Source: Mucilaginibacter arboris
Lineage (GTDB): Bacteria; Bacteroidota; Bacteroidia; Sphingobacteriales; Sphingobacteriaceae
DNA: 64,000 nucleotides
Reading direction: 5' to 3'
Assembly: GCF_009754915.1 (NCBI RefSeq)
Contig: NZ_WPIK01000015.1
Span: forward strand, 29,496 to 93,495
The notes under the pieces are model-generated. The model was not told where the DNA came from, did no database searches, and worked only from the letters and a program-made list of their open reading frames with translations. This document shows, piece after piece, positions 42,698 through 50,510 of this stretch (its first letter is position 1; the number at the start of each line of letters is the position of its first letter). Made by a program: the position numbers and the translations under genes.

Positions 42698-43336
42698 ATG
42701 CCAAATAATTACGATGCTGCTGCCTGGTTTTATGATTCGCTGGCAGAATTGGTTTTTGGAAAAGCTTTGGTAAATGCACAGCGTTTTCTGGTAAAACACA
42801 TCAAGCCCAAAACAAATATTTTAATTGTTGGCGGAGGGACAGGTTGGATTTTAGAAGAAATTGCAAACTTGCAACCCTCAACTTTAAAAATTACTTATGT
42901 TGAGATTTCTGTCAAGATGCTTGCCTTGTCTAAAAAGAGAAATTGTGGGCTAAACGAAGTTAATTTTGTAAACCAGGGAATTGAGGATTACAAGATCACA
43001 CAAAAGTTCGATGTAATTTTAACGCCTTTTTTATTTGATAATTTTTCTGAAAAACGTATTCAAAATGTTTTTGATCAATTGCATCCAAGTTTAAAAATTG
43101 GAGGTTTGTGGCTAATTTGCGATTTCCAAGTTGAAGATAATTATAAAAGTATCTGGCAGAAAATTGTATTACAAACCATGTATTGGTTTTTTGGCTGGCT
43201 TTGCGAGGTAGAAACAAACCAGTTAATTAAAATGAACAGTTATTTTAAAGATAAAGATTACATTTTACTGGAAGAAAAAACATTTTATCGAGGTTTCATT
43301 ATTTCAAAAGTTTATCAGCAAAGCAATGATTTTTAG
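42698..43336 (+). CDS. SAM-dependent methyltransferase, class I
   Basis: 212 residues. Motif I is ILIVGGGTGWILEEI (about 45-59), an acidic residue follows in ITYVEISVKML and the post-I FDVILTPFLFDNFS fits class I methyltransferases. The N-terminal MPNNYDAAAWFYDSLAELVF is of the UbiE/BMT type that leads into the SAM fold. No substrate clue: no ubiquinone or menaquinone genes adjoin. The stop TAG is inside the TTTTAG arm of the next motif. Confidence 0.85.
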   Translation: MPNNYDAAAWFYDSLAELVFGKALVNAQRFLVKHIKPKTNILIVGGGTGWILEEIANLQPSTLKITYVEISVKMLALSKKRNCGLNEVNFVNQGIEDYKITQKFDVILTPFLFDNFSEKRIQNVFDQLHPSLKIGGLWLICDFQVEDNYKSIWQKIVLQTMYWFFGWLCEVETNQLIKMNSYFKDKDYILLEEKTFYRGFIISKVYQQSNDF

Positions 43337-43338
43337 TT

Positions 43339-43352
43339 GGTAAAAGAAGTAT
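43339..43352 (+). repeat. Dispersed motif copy (AAAAGAAGTAT form)
   Basis: GGTAAAAGAAGTAT; the left arm TTTTTAGTT contains the methyltransferase stop codon. Confidence 0.87.
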
Positions 43353-43492
43353 TGTAACAACAATTTAAAAGCAATTAAACCTACCGGGATTGTTATAGTC
43401 TGAGATGTATAACTAACCAGAAAAGAAAAAATCAGAAGTTCAAATTTTAATAAAAACACTGATCGTTTCTTTACAATTTAAAAAACTAAAAA

Positions 43493-43999
43493 ATGAAAAA
43501 ATTACTTTTTTTATCTGCCCTGATAGCCGGAAGTTTAAGTTTTAATGCCGCTAAAGCTCAAATTGGAGTCCACTTAAATGTAAACTTAGGCCCAAGGCCA
43601 GTTTATGTTGAACCGGCACCAGTTGTTAATGATTATTATTACTTACCAGATGCCGAAGCTTATTATTCTGTACCCGAACATGTTTATTATTATCAGAATG
43701 AAGGCCGCTGGGTTTCAAGTCCGCGTTTGGTAGGAAGATACCACGATTACGATTACAGCCGGATGCGCCACTATGCTGTAAATGAACCAAGGCCATATTT
43801 GCGGAACGAATATTATCGTGCAAGATACAGCAGTCCGCAGTTTGCCGCACGTAATAATTACGGTTACAATAATCAAAGCTATGGCCGTTCTTATAACAAC
43901 GGGGGTAATTATCGTACACAAGGCAACCTATACCATAATGATAATCATAGAGATGGCCGCCATGACAACGGTAACCATAATGGCTGGAACAGATATTAA
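43493..43999 (+). CDS. Secreted Tyr/Asn/Arg-rich protein
   Basis: 168 residues with a signal peptide (MKKLLFLSALIAGSLSFNAA then KAQ). The mature protein has VHLNVNLGPRPVYVEPAPVV, EAYYSVPEHVYYYQNEGRWV then a low-complexity C-terminal half rich in Asn, Tyr, Gly, His and Arg (NNYGYNNQSYGRSYNNGGNY). Similar secreted proteins in Bacteroidetes are called YXWGXW-like or hypothetical. It could sit at the outer surface or in the periplasm. It is monocistronic and closed by a perfect terminator. Its reverse-strand frames are shadows. Confidence 0.78.
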   Translation: MKKLLFLSALIAGSLSFNAAKAQIGVHLNVNLGPRPVYVEPAPVVNDYYYLPDAEAYYSVPEHVYYYQNEGRWVSSPRLVGRYHDYDYSRMRHYAVNEPRPYLRNEYYRARYSSPQFAARNNYGYNNQSYGRSYNNGGNYRTQGNLYHNDNHRDGRHDNGNHNGWNRY

Positions 44000-44022
44000 A
44001 AGAAAAGCAAAATTTATAGCAT

Positions 44023-44058
44023 AAAAAAAGCTGCCGGAACGTTCCGGCAGCTTTTTTT
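44023..44058. terminator. Perfect bidirectional terminator
   Basis: A 36-bp perfect palindrome of A7-GCTGCCGGAAC and its exact mirror, ending T7, between convergent genes. Confidence 0.95.
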
Positions 44059-44072
44059 ATGGGAATAAAGTT

Positions 44073-45026
44073 TTATTCCCAGGCACTTGCTTCATTTAAA
44101 GTATGGATAGCATCAGCATTTAAATCCAATTCTGTTGCTTTGATAATTTCGTTCAGTTGTTCTATGCTTGTTGCACTTGCAATTGGCGCTGAAATTCCAG
44201 GACGGTTAATTAGCCAGGCTAACGAAACAGCAGCAGGCGTAGTGTTTAGTTCCTGCGAAACTTCATCCAAAGCTTTTAAAATTTTAAAACCACGGTCGTT
44301 TAAATATTTGCTGATCCCTTTTCCGCGTTGGCTTTTTGAAAAATCTGCTTCCGAACGATATTTCCCGGTTAAAAATCCGCTTGCAAGAGAAAAATAACTG
44401 ATAACGCCTAAATTATTTTCCTGACAAAGCGGCTCCAGTTCCTTTTCATAACTTTCGCGGTCGTATAAATTATACAAAGGCTGCACCGTTTGGTAAGCCG
44501 GAAAACCATGTTCTTTGCTTGTTTTTAAAGCAACCAGAATACGTTGAGCAGTCATGTTAGAAGTACCTATTGCACGTACTTTACCTTCGTTTACCAATTC
44601 CTGGTAAGTAGCAAGCGTTTCTTCCATGGGTGTATCCGGATCGTCATAATGTGTTTGATACAGATCGATATAATCCGTTTGCAAACGCTGTAAAGAACCC
44701 TCAACTGCCTGCTTGATCCAGGTTTTCGATAAGCCTTTTTTATCGTGACCCATTTCAGACCCTACTTTGGTAGCGATGACCACTTTATCACGTCCGCCGG
44801 TTTTTTTCAACCAGTTGCCAATGATCGTTTCAGATTCGCCGCCCTGGTTTCCCGGAACCCATCTGGAATAAACATCAGCTGTATCTATAAAATTTAAACC
44901 AGCGCCAGTAAGCGCATCCAATATCTGGAAAGAAGTATTTTCATCAATCGTCCATCCAAAAACATTTCCGCCAAAAGCAAAAGGAGGAACTTCAATGCCC
45001 GATGATCCTAAAGTGTTTTTTTTCAT
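44073..45026 (-). CDS. Aldo/keto reductase
   Basis: 317 residues with the AKR (beta/alpha)8 pattern: GGNVFGWTIDENTSFQILDA, FIDTADVYSRWVPG (catalytic Asp and Tyr), VIATKVGSEMG (Lys), and LYQTHYDDPDTPMEET (His). The NADPH site near the C-terminus is SAPIASATSIEQLNEII. It resembles the YajO/Tas-like group. It is a single gene, substrate unknown. Confidence 0.92.
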   Translation of the reverse strand: MKKNTLGSSGIEVPPFAFGGNVFGWTIDENTSFQILDALTGAGLNFIDTADVYSRWVPGNQGGESETIIGNWLKKTGGRDKVVIATKVGSEMGHDKKGLSKTWIKQAVEGSLQRLQTDYIDLYQTHYDDPDTPMEETLATYQELVNEGKVRAIGTSNMTAQRILVALKTSKEHGFPAYQTVQPLYNLYDRESYEKELEPLCQENNLGVISYFSLASGFLTGKYRSEADFSKSQRGKGISKYLNDRGFKILKALDEVSQELNTTPAAVSLAWLINRPGISAPIASATSIEQLNEIIKATELDLNADAIHTLNEASAWE

Positions 45027-45098
45027 CTTGTTGGTTTTTGGAGGGTTAACAGTTTAATTATAAAACTGTTTATTGGTATTACCGATAGAATTTAGGTT

Positions 45099-45112
45099 GA
45101 TAAAAGAAGTAT
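45099..45112 (+). repeat. Dispersed motif copy (AAAAGAAGTAT form)
   Basis: GATAAAAGAAGTAT with left arm TTTAGGTT; a degenerate minus copy (ATGTTTCTTTTATC) starts 14 bp later. Confidence 0.85.
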
Positions 45113-45228
45113 GGGTTAGAGGAGGATGTTTCTTTTATCAACTCTTTTTTGTACTTACTATTCTTGAGCTTCTTTTAATGCTGTAAGTTCAATGTCGGAA
45201 GGCAATCTAAAGTCAGTTTGTTAGGAAG

Positions 45229-45242
45229 ATGCTTCTTTTATC
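45229..45242 (-). repeat. Dispersed motif copy
   Basis: Minus-strand GATAAAAGAAGCAT; the last exact copy before the R-M genes. Confidence 0.87.
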
Positions 45243-45330
45243 AACCTTTTTTCTGCACAATTAGTAAAAATAATGTATTAGACATCCTAAGCTCAAGAGA
45301 TGGAATTACATTTCTCAATCAATGGATTCA

Positions 45331-45936
45331 CTATTTTTTTAATTCTTTTAAAAACGCTTCGCATTGCTTAGGAAATTTTTGAATTAGCCATTTTAAGACA
45401 TCTAACTCAACTGATGCAGGTGCTCTCCTAACTTGCACAAGTAGTTTATTTGTATCAGGTCTATTGCTTGTTAGATTAGATGCTCCTTCATTACAAACAG
45501 AACAAATAGCCTTCAAATTTGTAGCGTCGTCTGTTCCTCCCATTGATTTATCAATCACATGACCAATATGAAGCCTTGCTTTTCTTCCTCCATCATCTGG
45601 ATGTGGTTCACCTGCCGCTATACCACACATTTGACAAGTAAAACCATTTCTATCGAGAACGAAAGCACGAACTTCTTTTGAAATACCTCTTTCAAAAGCA
45701 GGTAAGGGTTTCAAATTAATTAAAAGATATTGTCCGGGTTTTAACTCGCTTCGGTCATTATGTGTAACAATATTCATTCCTTCTTCATTTCTCAACTCTC
45801 TAACCCGACGTCCCCATTCACTTGTTCCAGCAACTTCTCGCAAAATGTCTGAATTTAAAATTACACCAACATTTTCAATAAAGTATTCACGCAATTTGGC
45901 TCGTGAACCTATCCTTTTTGGAGCTTTTTTGCTCAT
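45331..45936 (-). CDS. HNH restriction endonuclease (type II R-M)
   Basis: 201 residues. Residues about 10-75 form a winged-helix-like DNA-binding region (GSRAKLREYFIENVGVILNS then DILREVAG). The HNH zinc module has Cys101/Cys104 (FTCQMCG), HIGHVIDK (His123, His126), DDATNLKAICSVCN (Asn140; Cys145, Cys148). The gene overlaps the 3' end of the cytosine methyltransferase by 50 bp. HNH nucleases of this kind are known type II restriction enzymes. The target sequence cannot be told. The pair is likely laterally acquired. Confidence 0.87.
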   Translation of the reverse strand: MSKKAPKRIGSRAKLREYFIENVGVILNSDILREVAGTSEWGRRVRELRNEEGMNIVTHNDRSELKPGQYLLINLKPLPAFERGISKEVRAFVLDRNGFTCQMCGIAAGEPHPDDGGRKARLHIGHVIDKSMGGTDDATNLKAICSVCNEGASNLTSNRPDTNKLLVQVRRAPASVELDVLKWLIQKFPKQCEAFLKELKK

Positions 45937-46867
45937 AACTTTTAAGTGCTTTTTTTATTGATAATCCGATTGCTTTTGCAATAGGAGCGGGAAATGCATT
46001 TCCAACTTGCCTGTATGCAGAAGTTTTTTTACCAGCAAAATTCCAATCTTTTGGAAAACCTTGAATTAATGCTGCCATTTTAAGTGTCAGTCTGGGCATT
46101 GCCATAGAACCATTAAGTGGTGGGGCATCAGCAAGTCCTTTTCCATCAACACCAAGTAAAGCCCAAGATTGTTTAGCTCTTGTTGGACCAAGGTCTGCTC
46201 CACCATGTTTTTTTGAACCTCCTACAAGTGTTGGTGCAATCTTATTGGCTATTAATTTCCAATCGTCAACATTTTCCCAGCCTAACGATGCCATTTCTTC
46301 GTACAACAGTTCACCGACTGTTAATGGTGGTTTTTCGTTTTTTGTCGGCCATTCAAAAAAGTCAAAGTATTCTTTTTTGAGTGCAATAAGAATGGCTCTG
46401 GGTCTTAATTGAGAAACTCCATAATCAGAAGCATTGAAAAGCCGCCATTCGCATTGATAACCCATTTTGTAAAATTCGTCGAGAATATAGCAACGATATT
46501 CTTTGAATTTTATACCCAGAATTCCGCGAACATTTTCAAGCATTACGGCTTTTGGATTACATTCTTTTACAAGTCGGATTGCTTCAGGAAATAAATCTCT
46601 TTCATCTAGGTGTCCAAGTTGTTTTCCTGCAATCGAGAAAGGCGGACATGGCACACCACCGGCTAAAAGGTCTACATTTTTATATTGATTTGCAGAAAAC
46701 TCTTTAACGTCTTTATTAATCACATTCCAATTAGGGCGATTTAGACGTAATGTTTCACAAGCAATAGGTTCGATTTCTACTAATGCCAAATGTTCAAAAC
46801 CTGCCTGTTCAAGCCCAATGGCTTGTCCACCTGCTCCTGCACATATTTCTATTGAATTAAAAATCAC
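45887..46867 (-). CDS. DNA (cytosine-5-)-methyltransferase of a type II R-M system
   Basis: 326 residues starting at GTG (46867) after a -7 element. The C5 methyltransferase motifs are in order: I EICAGAGGQAIGLE, II LVEIEP, IV GGVPCPPFS with catalytic Cys74, VI ENVRG (111-115), VIII RAILIAL, X QVGNAFPAPIAKAI. The enzyme makes 5-methylcytosine. It protects DNA against the HNH nuclease encoded downstream in overlapping frame. The recognition domain lies about 190-270 and is not diagnostic. There are no dispersed motifs in the R-M unit. Confidence 0.93.
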   Translation of the reverse strand: MIFNSIEICAGAGGQAIGLEQAGFEHLALVEIEPIACETLRLNRPNWNVINKDVKEFSANQYKNVDLLAGGVPCPPFSIAGKQLGHLDERDLFPEAIRLVKECNPKAVMLENVRGILGIKFKEYRCYILDEFYKMGYQCEWRLFNASDYGVSQLRPRAILIALKKEYFDFFEWPTKNEKPPLTVGELLYEEMASLGWENVDDWKLIANKIAPTLVGGSKKHGGADLGPTRAKQSWALLGVDGKGLADAPPLNGSMAMPRLTLKMAALIQGFPKDWNFAGKKTSAYRQVGNAFPAPIAKAIGLSIKKALKSYEQKSSKKDRFTSQIA

Positions 46868-46883
46868 TTTATTTCTTTGCTCA

Positions 46884-46891
46884 CAAACTTA
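46884..46891 (-). promoter_or_regulatory. -7 promoter element TAAGTTTG of the R-M operon
   Basis: TAnnTTTG match 16 nt before the GTG start of the methyltransferase. Confidence 0.5.
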
Positions 46892-47078
46892 GCATAATTC
46901 TGTTAAAATTTCCATTTTACTGTAATAATAAGTAATGACGTTGCACAGTTATTTAAGATTTATTTGAAATATCTAATCCACTAATGTTTATTTCTTTTAA
47001 TAAAATTATTATAAAAAGTCATTTTACAACATTTATATCCCTTAAACTTGCAGCAACTTTAGTAAAGTAATTTTTATA

Positions 47079-47693
47079 ATGAAAAGTCAATTAGCAATAG
47101 TCCGCCACGGGCAATCAGAATACAACCTGGAAAACCGTTTTACAGGTTTTGCAGATGTAGATTTAACCACGCAGGGTAGGGAAGAAGCAGCAATGTGCGG
47201 GCGAAAGCTGCAAGGAATGCAGTTTGAAGCTTGTTTTACGTCTGTTTTAAAACGCGCCATCGAAACGCTGGATATAATTTTAGATACCATTGGCCAGAAA
47301 CAACTTCCCGTTTATAAAGATGCTGCTTTGAACGAAAGGGATTACGGCGACCTGCAAGGCTTAAACAAAGCAGAAACTGCCGAAAAATATGGCGCCGAAC
47401 AGGTTGCTTTATGGCGAAGGAGCTTTGACGTATCGCCGCCGGGAGGCGAAAGTTTAAAACAAACGCAGGAACGCGTTCTGCCGTATTATTATGCCAACAT
47501 TGAACCTTTGCTACAACAAGGCAAAAATGTACTGATTGTTGCACATGGCAATAGTTTGCGTGCGCTGATGATGCATTTGGAAAACCTGACACCGGATGCA
47601 ATTTCTCATATTGATTTATTAACCGGCGTGCCAAGGGTTTACGATTTTGATGACTCCGGCAAAATCTCCTATGTTCAACATTTAACCTCGTAA
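47079..47693 (+). CDS. gpmA: 2,3-bisphosphoglycerate-dependent phosphoglycerate mutase
   Basis: 204 residues. RHGQSEYN at 9-16 carries the phospho-His10; LNERDYGDLQG has the catalytic Glu; FDVSPPGGES and VAHGNSLRALMMHLE the second His. It interconverts 3- and 2-phosphoglycerate in glycolysis. It is a little shorter than the E. coli enzyme (about 250), as in many Bacteroidetes. The stop TAA is supplied by the dispersed motif (47689-47702). Confidence 0.93.
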   Translation: MKSQLAIVRHGQSEYNLENRFTGFADVDLTTQGREEAAMCGRKLQGMQFEACFTSVLKRAIETLDIILDTIGQKQLPVYKDAALNERDYGDLQGLNKAETAEKYGAEQVALWRRSFDVSPPGGESLKQTQERVLPYYYANIEPLLQQGKNVLIVAHGNSLRALMMHLENLTPDAISHIDLLTGVPRVYDFDDSGKISYVQHLTS

Positions 47694-47702
47694 AAGAAGC
47701 AT
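47689..47702 (+). repeat. Dispersed motif copy containing the gpmA stop codon
   Basis: CGTAAAAGAAGCAT; TAA at 47691-47693 is the stop. Confidence 0.87.
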
Positions 47703-47773
47703 TACTATTTTTAACGTATTTAATTAACCCATTTCTGCTGATCCTTTTTTAACCAATCAGCGTAAAACTACCC

Positions 47774-48667
47774 ATGAACTTTCCGAACACGATCTCTCAA
47801 TTTAAAAAAACAGTATTACTTGCCCTGCCCGGAACTTTTTTAATATTGATGCTGGGCAATTGCCAGTCGAAACAACAGGATAAGCAGCTTGCAACAACAG
47901 TAAACCAACCCGAAAAAGCACAGCCTGCAGAAACTGCAACAGGTGATATGAAATTAAGCAAACCAGCACCGGCAACGGTAGTTTTAGGCAGAAAGCAAAT
48001 CCCGATACTTTGTTACCATCAGATCCGTAACTGGAAACCAACAGATTCTAAAACCTCGAAAGATTATATTGTACAGGAAAGCGATTTCCGCGAGCAGATG
48101 AAGATGCTGGCCGACAGCGGCTACCATACCATTTTGCCCGATCAGTTATACCAGTATTTGAACACAGGCGCAGCACTTCCAACAAAACCCATTATGCTTA
48201 CTTTTGATGATACCAATTTGCCGCAATATACACTTGCTGCCCCTGAAATGAAAAAATATGGTTTTAAAGGTGTATTTTTTATCATGACGGTTTCTTTAGG
48301 AAGGCCGCATTACATGAGTAAAGCACAGGTAAAAGAATTATCAGATGCCGGACATGTAATTGGAAGCCATACCTGGGACCATCACAATTTTAAAAAATAC
48401 CAGGGACAAGATTGGGTAACACAGATTGAAAAGCCGACAAAAACTTTGGAAACAATTACAGGCAAATCCATTAAATATTTTGCTTATCCTTTTGGTTTAT
48501 GGAATGAACAAGGGATCCCGGAACTGAAAAAGCGTGGTTTTATTGCTGCTTTTCAACTTTCAGAAAAAAGGGACAGCATAGAGCCATTGTTTACCATCCG
48601 CAGATTATTGGCAAGCGGCTACTGGTCGGCACATACATTATCCAACAATATAAAACACAGCTTTTAA
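47774..48667 (+). CDS. Polysaccharide deacetylase lipoprotein
   Basis: 297 residues with lipobox LGNC (Cys30). The NodB-type domain begins near 75 (IPILCYHQIR), the metal-binding TFDD is at 142-145 and SHTWDHH gives His198 and His202. The LxxSGY-like context and FAYPFGLWNEQG support the CE4 family. It removes acetyl groups from surface or wall glycans; lipidation puts it in the periplasm. It lies just upstream of the exopolysaccharide region but on its own transcript. The usual catalytic base is the first Asp (144). Confidence 0.92.
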   Translation: MNFPNTISQFKKTVLLALPGTFLILMLGNCQSKQQDKQLATTVNQPEKAQPAETATGDMKLSKPAPATVVLGRKQIPILCYHQIRNWKPTDSKTSKDYIVQESDFREQMKMLADSGYHTILPDQLYQYLNTGAALPTKPIMLTFDDTNLPQYTLAAPEMKKYGFKGVFFIMTVSLGRPHYMSKAQVKELSDAGHVIGSHTWDHHNFKKYQGQDWVTQIEKPTKTLETITGKSIKYFAYPFGLWNEQGIPELKKRGFIAAFQLSEKRDSIEPLFTIRRLLASGYWSAHTLSNNIKHSF

Positions 48668-48681
48668 GGTCTTTTCTTTAG

Positions 48682-48888
48682 ATGAACCCTAAAATTCTGA
48701 TCCAACTGGTAACTATGGATATGCCTTTTGGCAAATACAAAGGCACCAAAATCTGTAATCTGCCCGAATATTATTTATTATGGTTTAAGCAGCAAGGTTT
48801 CCCAAAAGGAAACCTTGGTATTTTACTGGAAACCATGCTCGAAATCAGGATGAATGGTTTGGAGTATTTGCTCACGCCTTTAAAATAG
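48682..48888 (+). CDS. DUF3820-family protein
   Basis: 68 residues. The pattern MDMPFGKYKGTKICNLPEYY then LLWFKQQGFPKGNLG is DUF3820. A similar module ends the folded part of the exonuclease at 13913. ATG 48682 or an internal ATG (residue 12) can start. It follows the deacetylase by 14 bp. Function unknown, possibly nucleic-acid related. Confidence 0.8.
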   Translation: MNPKILIQLVTMDMPFGKYKGTKICNLPEYYLLWFKQQGFPKGNLGILLETMLEIRMNGLEYLLTPLK

Positions 48889-48893
48889 TTTTA

Positions 48894-49148
48894 CTAAAGA
48901 TCAGGGCCAGGAGTGATACGCTGGTCTATCTGTTCGCCTAATTCATCTACCCAGCCAGACAAATAAGGCTCTGTACTGCTGATCCTTTTCCAGTTACCTG
49001 TTGTTTCGTCCCTGGCAATTATCAGTGTCAAAGAACCATCAATTGAGGAAAAAGTATATTGCTTTTCAACCTCAAATTGTGTGTTTGTACTTACCAGTCC
49101 GTCAATTAAACCGTCACTTCCGGCTAAAACTGTTTCAAAAACTTCCAT
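48894..49148 (-). CDS. Small protein, unknown
   Basis: 84 residues, acidic: MEVFETVLAGSDGLIDGLVS, YTFSSIDGSLTLIIARDE, then WVDELGEQIDQRITPGPDL. No motif, signal or membrane segment. It converges on the DUF3820 gene with a 5-bp gap. A motif copy lies 8 bp before its start. Confidence 0.6.
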   Translation of the reverse strand: MEVFETVLAGSDGLIDGLVSTNTQFEVEKQYTFSSIDGSLTLIIARDETTGNWKRISSTEPYLSGWVDELGEQIDQRITPGPDL

Positions 49149-49155
49149 TGTTTAT

Positions 49156-49169
49156 ATGCTTCTTTTATC
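49156..49169 (-). repeat. Dispersed motif copy
   Basis: Minus-strand GATAAAAGAAGCAT with left arm TTTTTACCC. Confidence 0.87.
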
Positions 49170-49232
49170 GGGTAAAAATCATTAACAGCAAATCTAACAT
49201 TCTGTTTAAAATGCCGGCACAGATTTTTACCC

Positions 49233-49246
49233 GATAAAAGAAGCAT
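49233..49246 (+). repeat. Dispersed motif copy touching a stop codon
   Basis: GATAAAAGAAGCAT with left arm TTTTTACCC; its last base is shared with the acyltransferase stop TGA. It mirrors the copy at 49156. Confidence 0.87.
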
Positions 49247-49863
49247 CAGTTTACTTTGATCCAGGCTTTTTGCCCCTGATCGTACTTTTTAATTATCCCT
49301 GCGGGGTTTCCTGCAGCAACACTAAAAGAAGGAACGTTTTTGGTTACTACTGCACCGGCAGCAATTACACAATGTTTGCCGATAGTAGTACCTGCTGTAA
49401 CAACGGCATTGGCACCAATCCAGCAATCATCCTCAATAACAACCAGAGCTGTTTTTACACCTTGTGCTTGTATCGGTAGGTTTACATCTTCATAATTGTG
49501 GTTCAAACCGCTTATAACCACATTTTGGGCGATAATAACATTTTTGCCAATGATAACCGGGCCGATCAGCACGTTGCTCATCCCGATGGTCGTTTTATCA
49601 CCAATTAAAACGTTGCCAACACCATTGTTAATGGTGCAAAAATCTTCAATAACAGCATTTTGGCCTAACTCAAAACGGTTAAAAGGAAAAACATCCATAC
49701 GTGTACGGCGGCGGATCATACTGCCCTGCTTTTTCTTGTGAAAAAACGGATTGACAAACCATTTAACCCAGGTACGCGGTTTGGCTTGCCCGGTCGGGAT
49801 GAGTGTCCAGTGCACTAGCTTTTTTAAGGAAGGATTATTTTTTACGGCATCTTTCAAGCCCAT
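49246..49863 (-). CDS. Left-handed beta-helix acyltransferase (EPS modification)
   Basis: 205 residues with hexapeptide repeats from about 70 on (VLIGDKTTIGMSNVLIGPVI, IGKNVIIAQNVVISGLNHNY), the acceptor loop and DDCWIGANAVVTAGTTIG, ending with AGNPAGIIKKY. This is a sugar O-acetyltransferase of the WcaF/LpxA-like class, probably acting on exopolysaccharide. It is divergent from the EPS genes at 50121. The catalytic His candidate is in GLNHNYED. Confidence 0.88.
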   Translation of the reverse strand: MGLKDAVKNNPSLKKLVHWTLIPTGQAKPRTWVKWFVNPFFHKKKQGSMIRRRTRMDVFPFNRFELGQNAVIEDFCTINNGVGNVLIGDKTTIGMSNVLIGPVIIGKNVIIAQNVVISGLNHNYEDVNLPIQAQGVKTALVVIEDDCWIGANAVVTAGTTIGKHCVIAAGAVVTKNVPSFSVAAGNPAGIIKKYDQGQKAWIKVN

Positions 49864-50120
49864 AGTATGTGTTAATTAATATCTAATTTTTTTGATAACC
49901 CTCTATAATAACATTCGTACAAGCATGCAGGAAATAAATTTTTGGCTTAAAAGCACAAGAAATTATCGTGTAGCAAAAAAAGTATTTATGCACCTGTTTT
50001 CAACCTATACGGTAACATCAGTTTAATGTTATTAAAAAAAGAAACATTAAAACCTTGATTTACAGTAGGTAGTAGCAGGTAAGTTTGAATTAAAAGTATT
50101 ACAGTTAACTAATGTGAAGC

Positions 50121-50510
50121 ATGAAAAAACAAATTCTGGTTGTTGATGATGACGTAAGCATTCTTAAACTGCTGAATTTTATCTTATCAAAAGAATACAC
50201 AGTAGTAATGAAAACGAGCGGGATAGATGCCTTTAGCTGGCTGGAAGAAGGCAATTATCCGCAATTGATTATTTCGGATTTGCAGATGCCTTATTTTGAT
50301 GGAACTTCTTTTATCCGCAATTTAAAAATCAGTGGTTTTTACCGCGATACACCTGTAATTGTATTATCGGGGGCAGATGATATTAAAGAACAGGTAGAAA
50401 AAATGCCTTTTGCAGTGGAAGGGTTTATTAACAAACCTTTTAACCCTGCCGGTTTAAAAACCATTATTAACAGTGTTTTTCAGACAATAGAAACAGATGA
50501 CTTATACTAA
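50121..50510 (+). CDS. Single-domain response regulator of the EPS cluster
   Basis: 129 residues, receiver domain only: acidic Asp9-11 (VVDDD), phosphoacceptor Asp53 (IISDLQMP), Ser83 (VLSGADD) and Lys105 (FINKPFNP). All conserved receiver residues are present. It overlaps the sugar-transferase gene by 14 bp, so it is probably a control or scaffold protein for polysaccharide synthesis. No histidine kinase is nearby. The start is preceded by GTGAAGC. Confidence 0.92.
   Translation: MKKQILVVDDDVSILKLLNFILSKEYTVVMKTSGIDAFSWLEEGNYPQLIISDLQMPYFDGTSFIRNLKISGFYRDTPVIVLSGADDIKEQVEKMPFAVEGFINKPFNPAGLKTIINSVFQTIETDDLY

Larger units (their letters stand above)
45027..45330. other. Intergenic region between aldo/keto reductase and R-M pair
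   Basis: 304 bp with motif copies at 45099-45112 (plus) and 45229-45242 (minus) and degenerate copies at 45126 and 45167. No gene seen. Confidence 0.65.

Noticed and set aside
43626..44024. Overlapping frames on both strands in the Tyr/Asn-rich gene
   Set aside because: They arise from the low-complexity codon pattern; only the plus frame at 43493 has a signal peptide and terminator.
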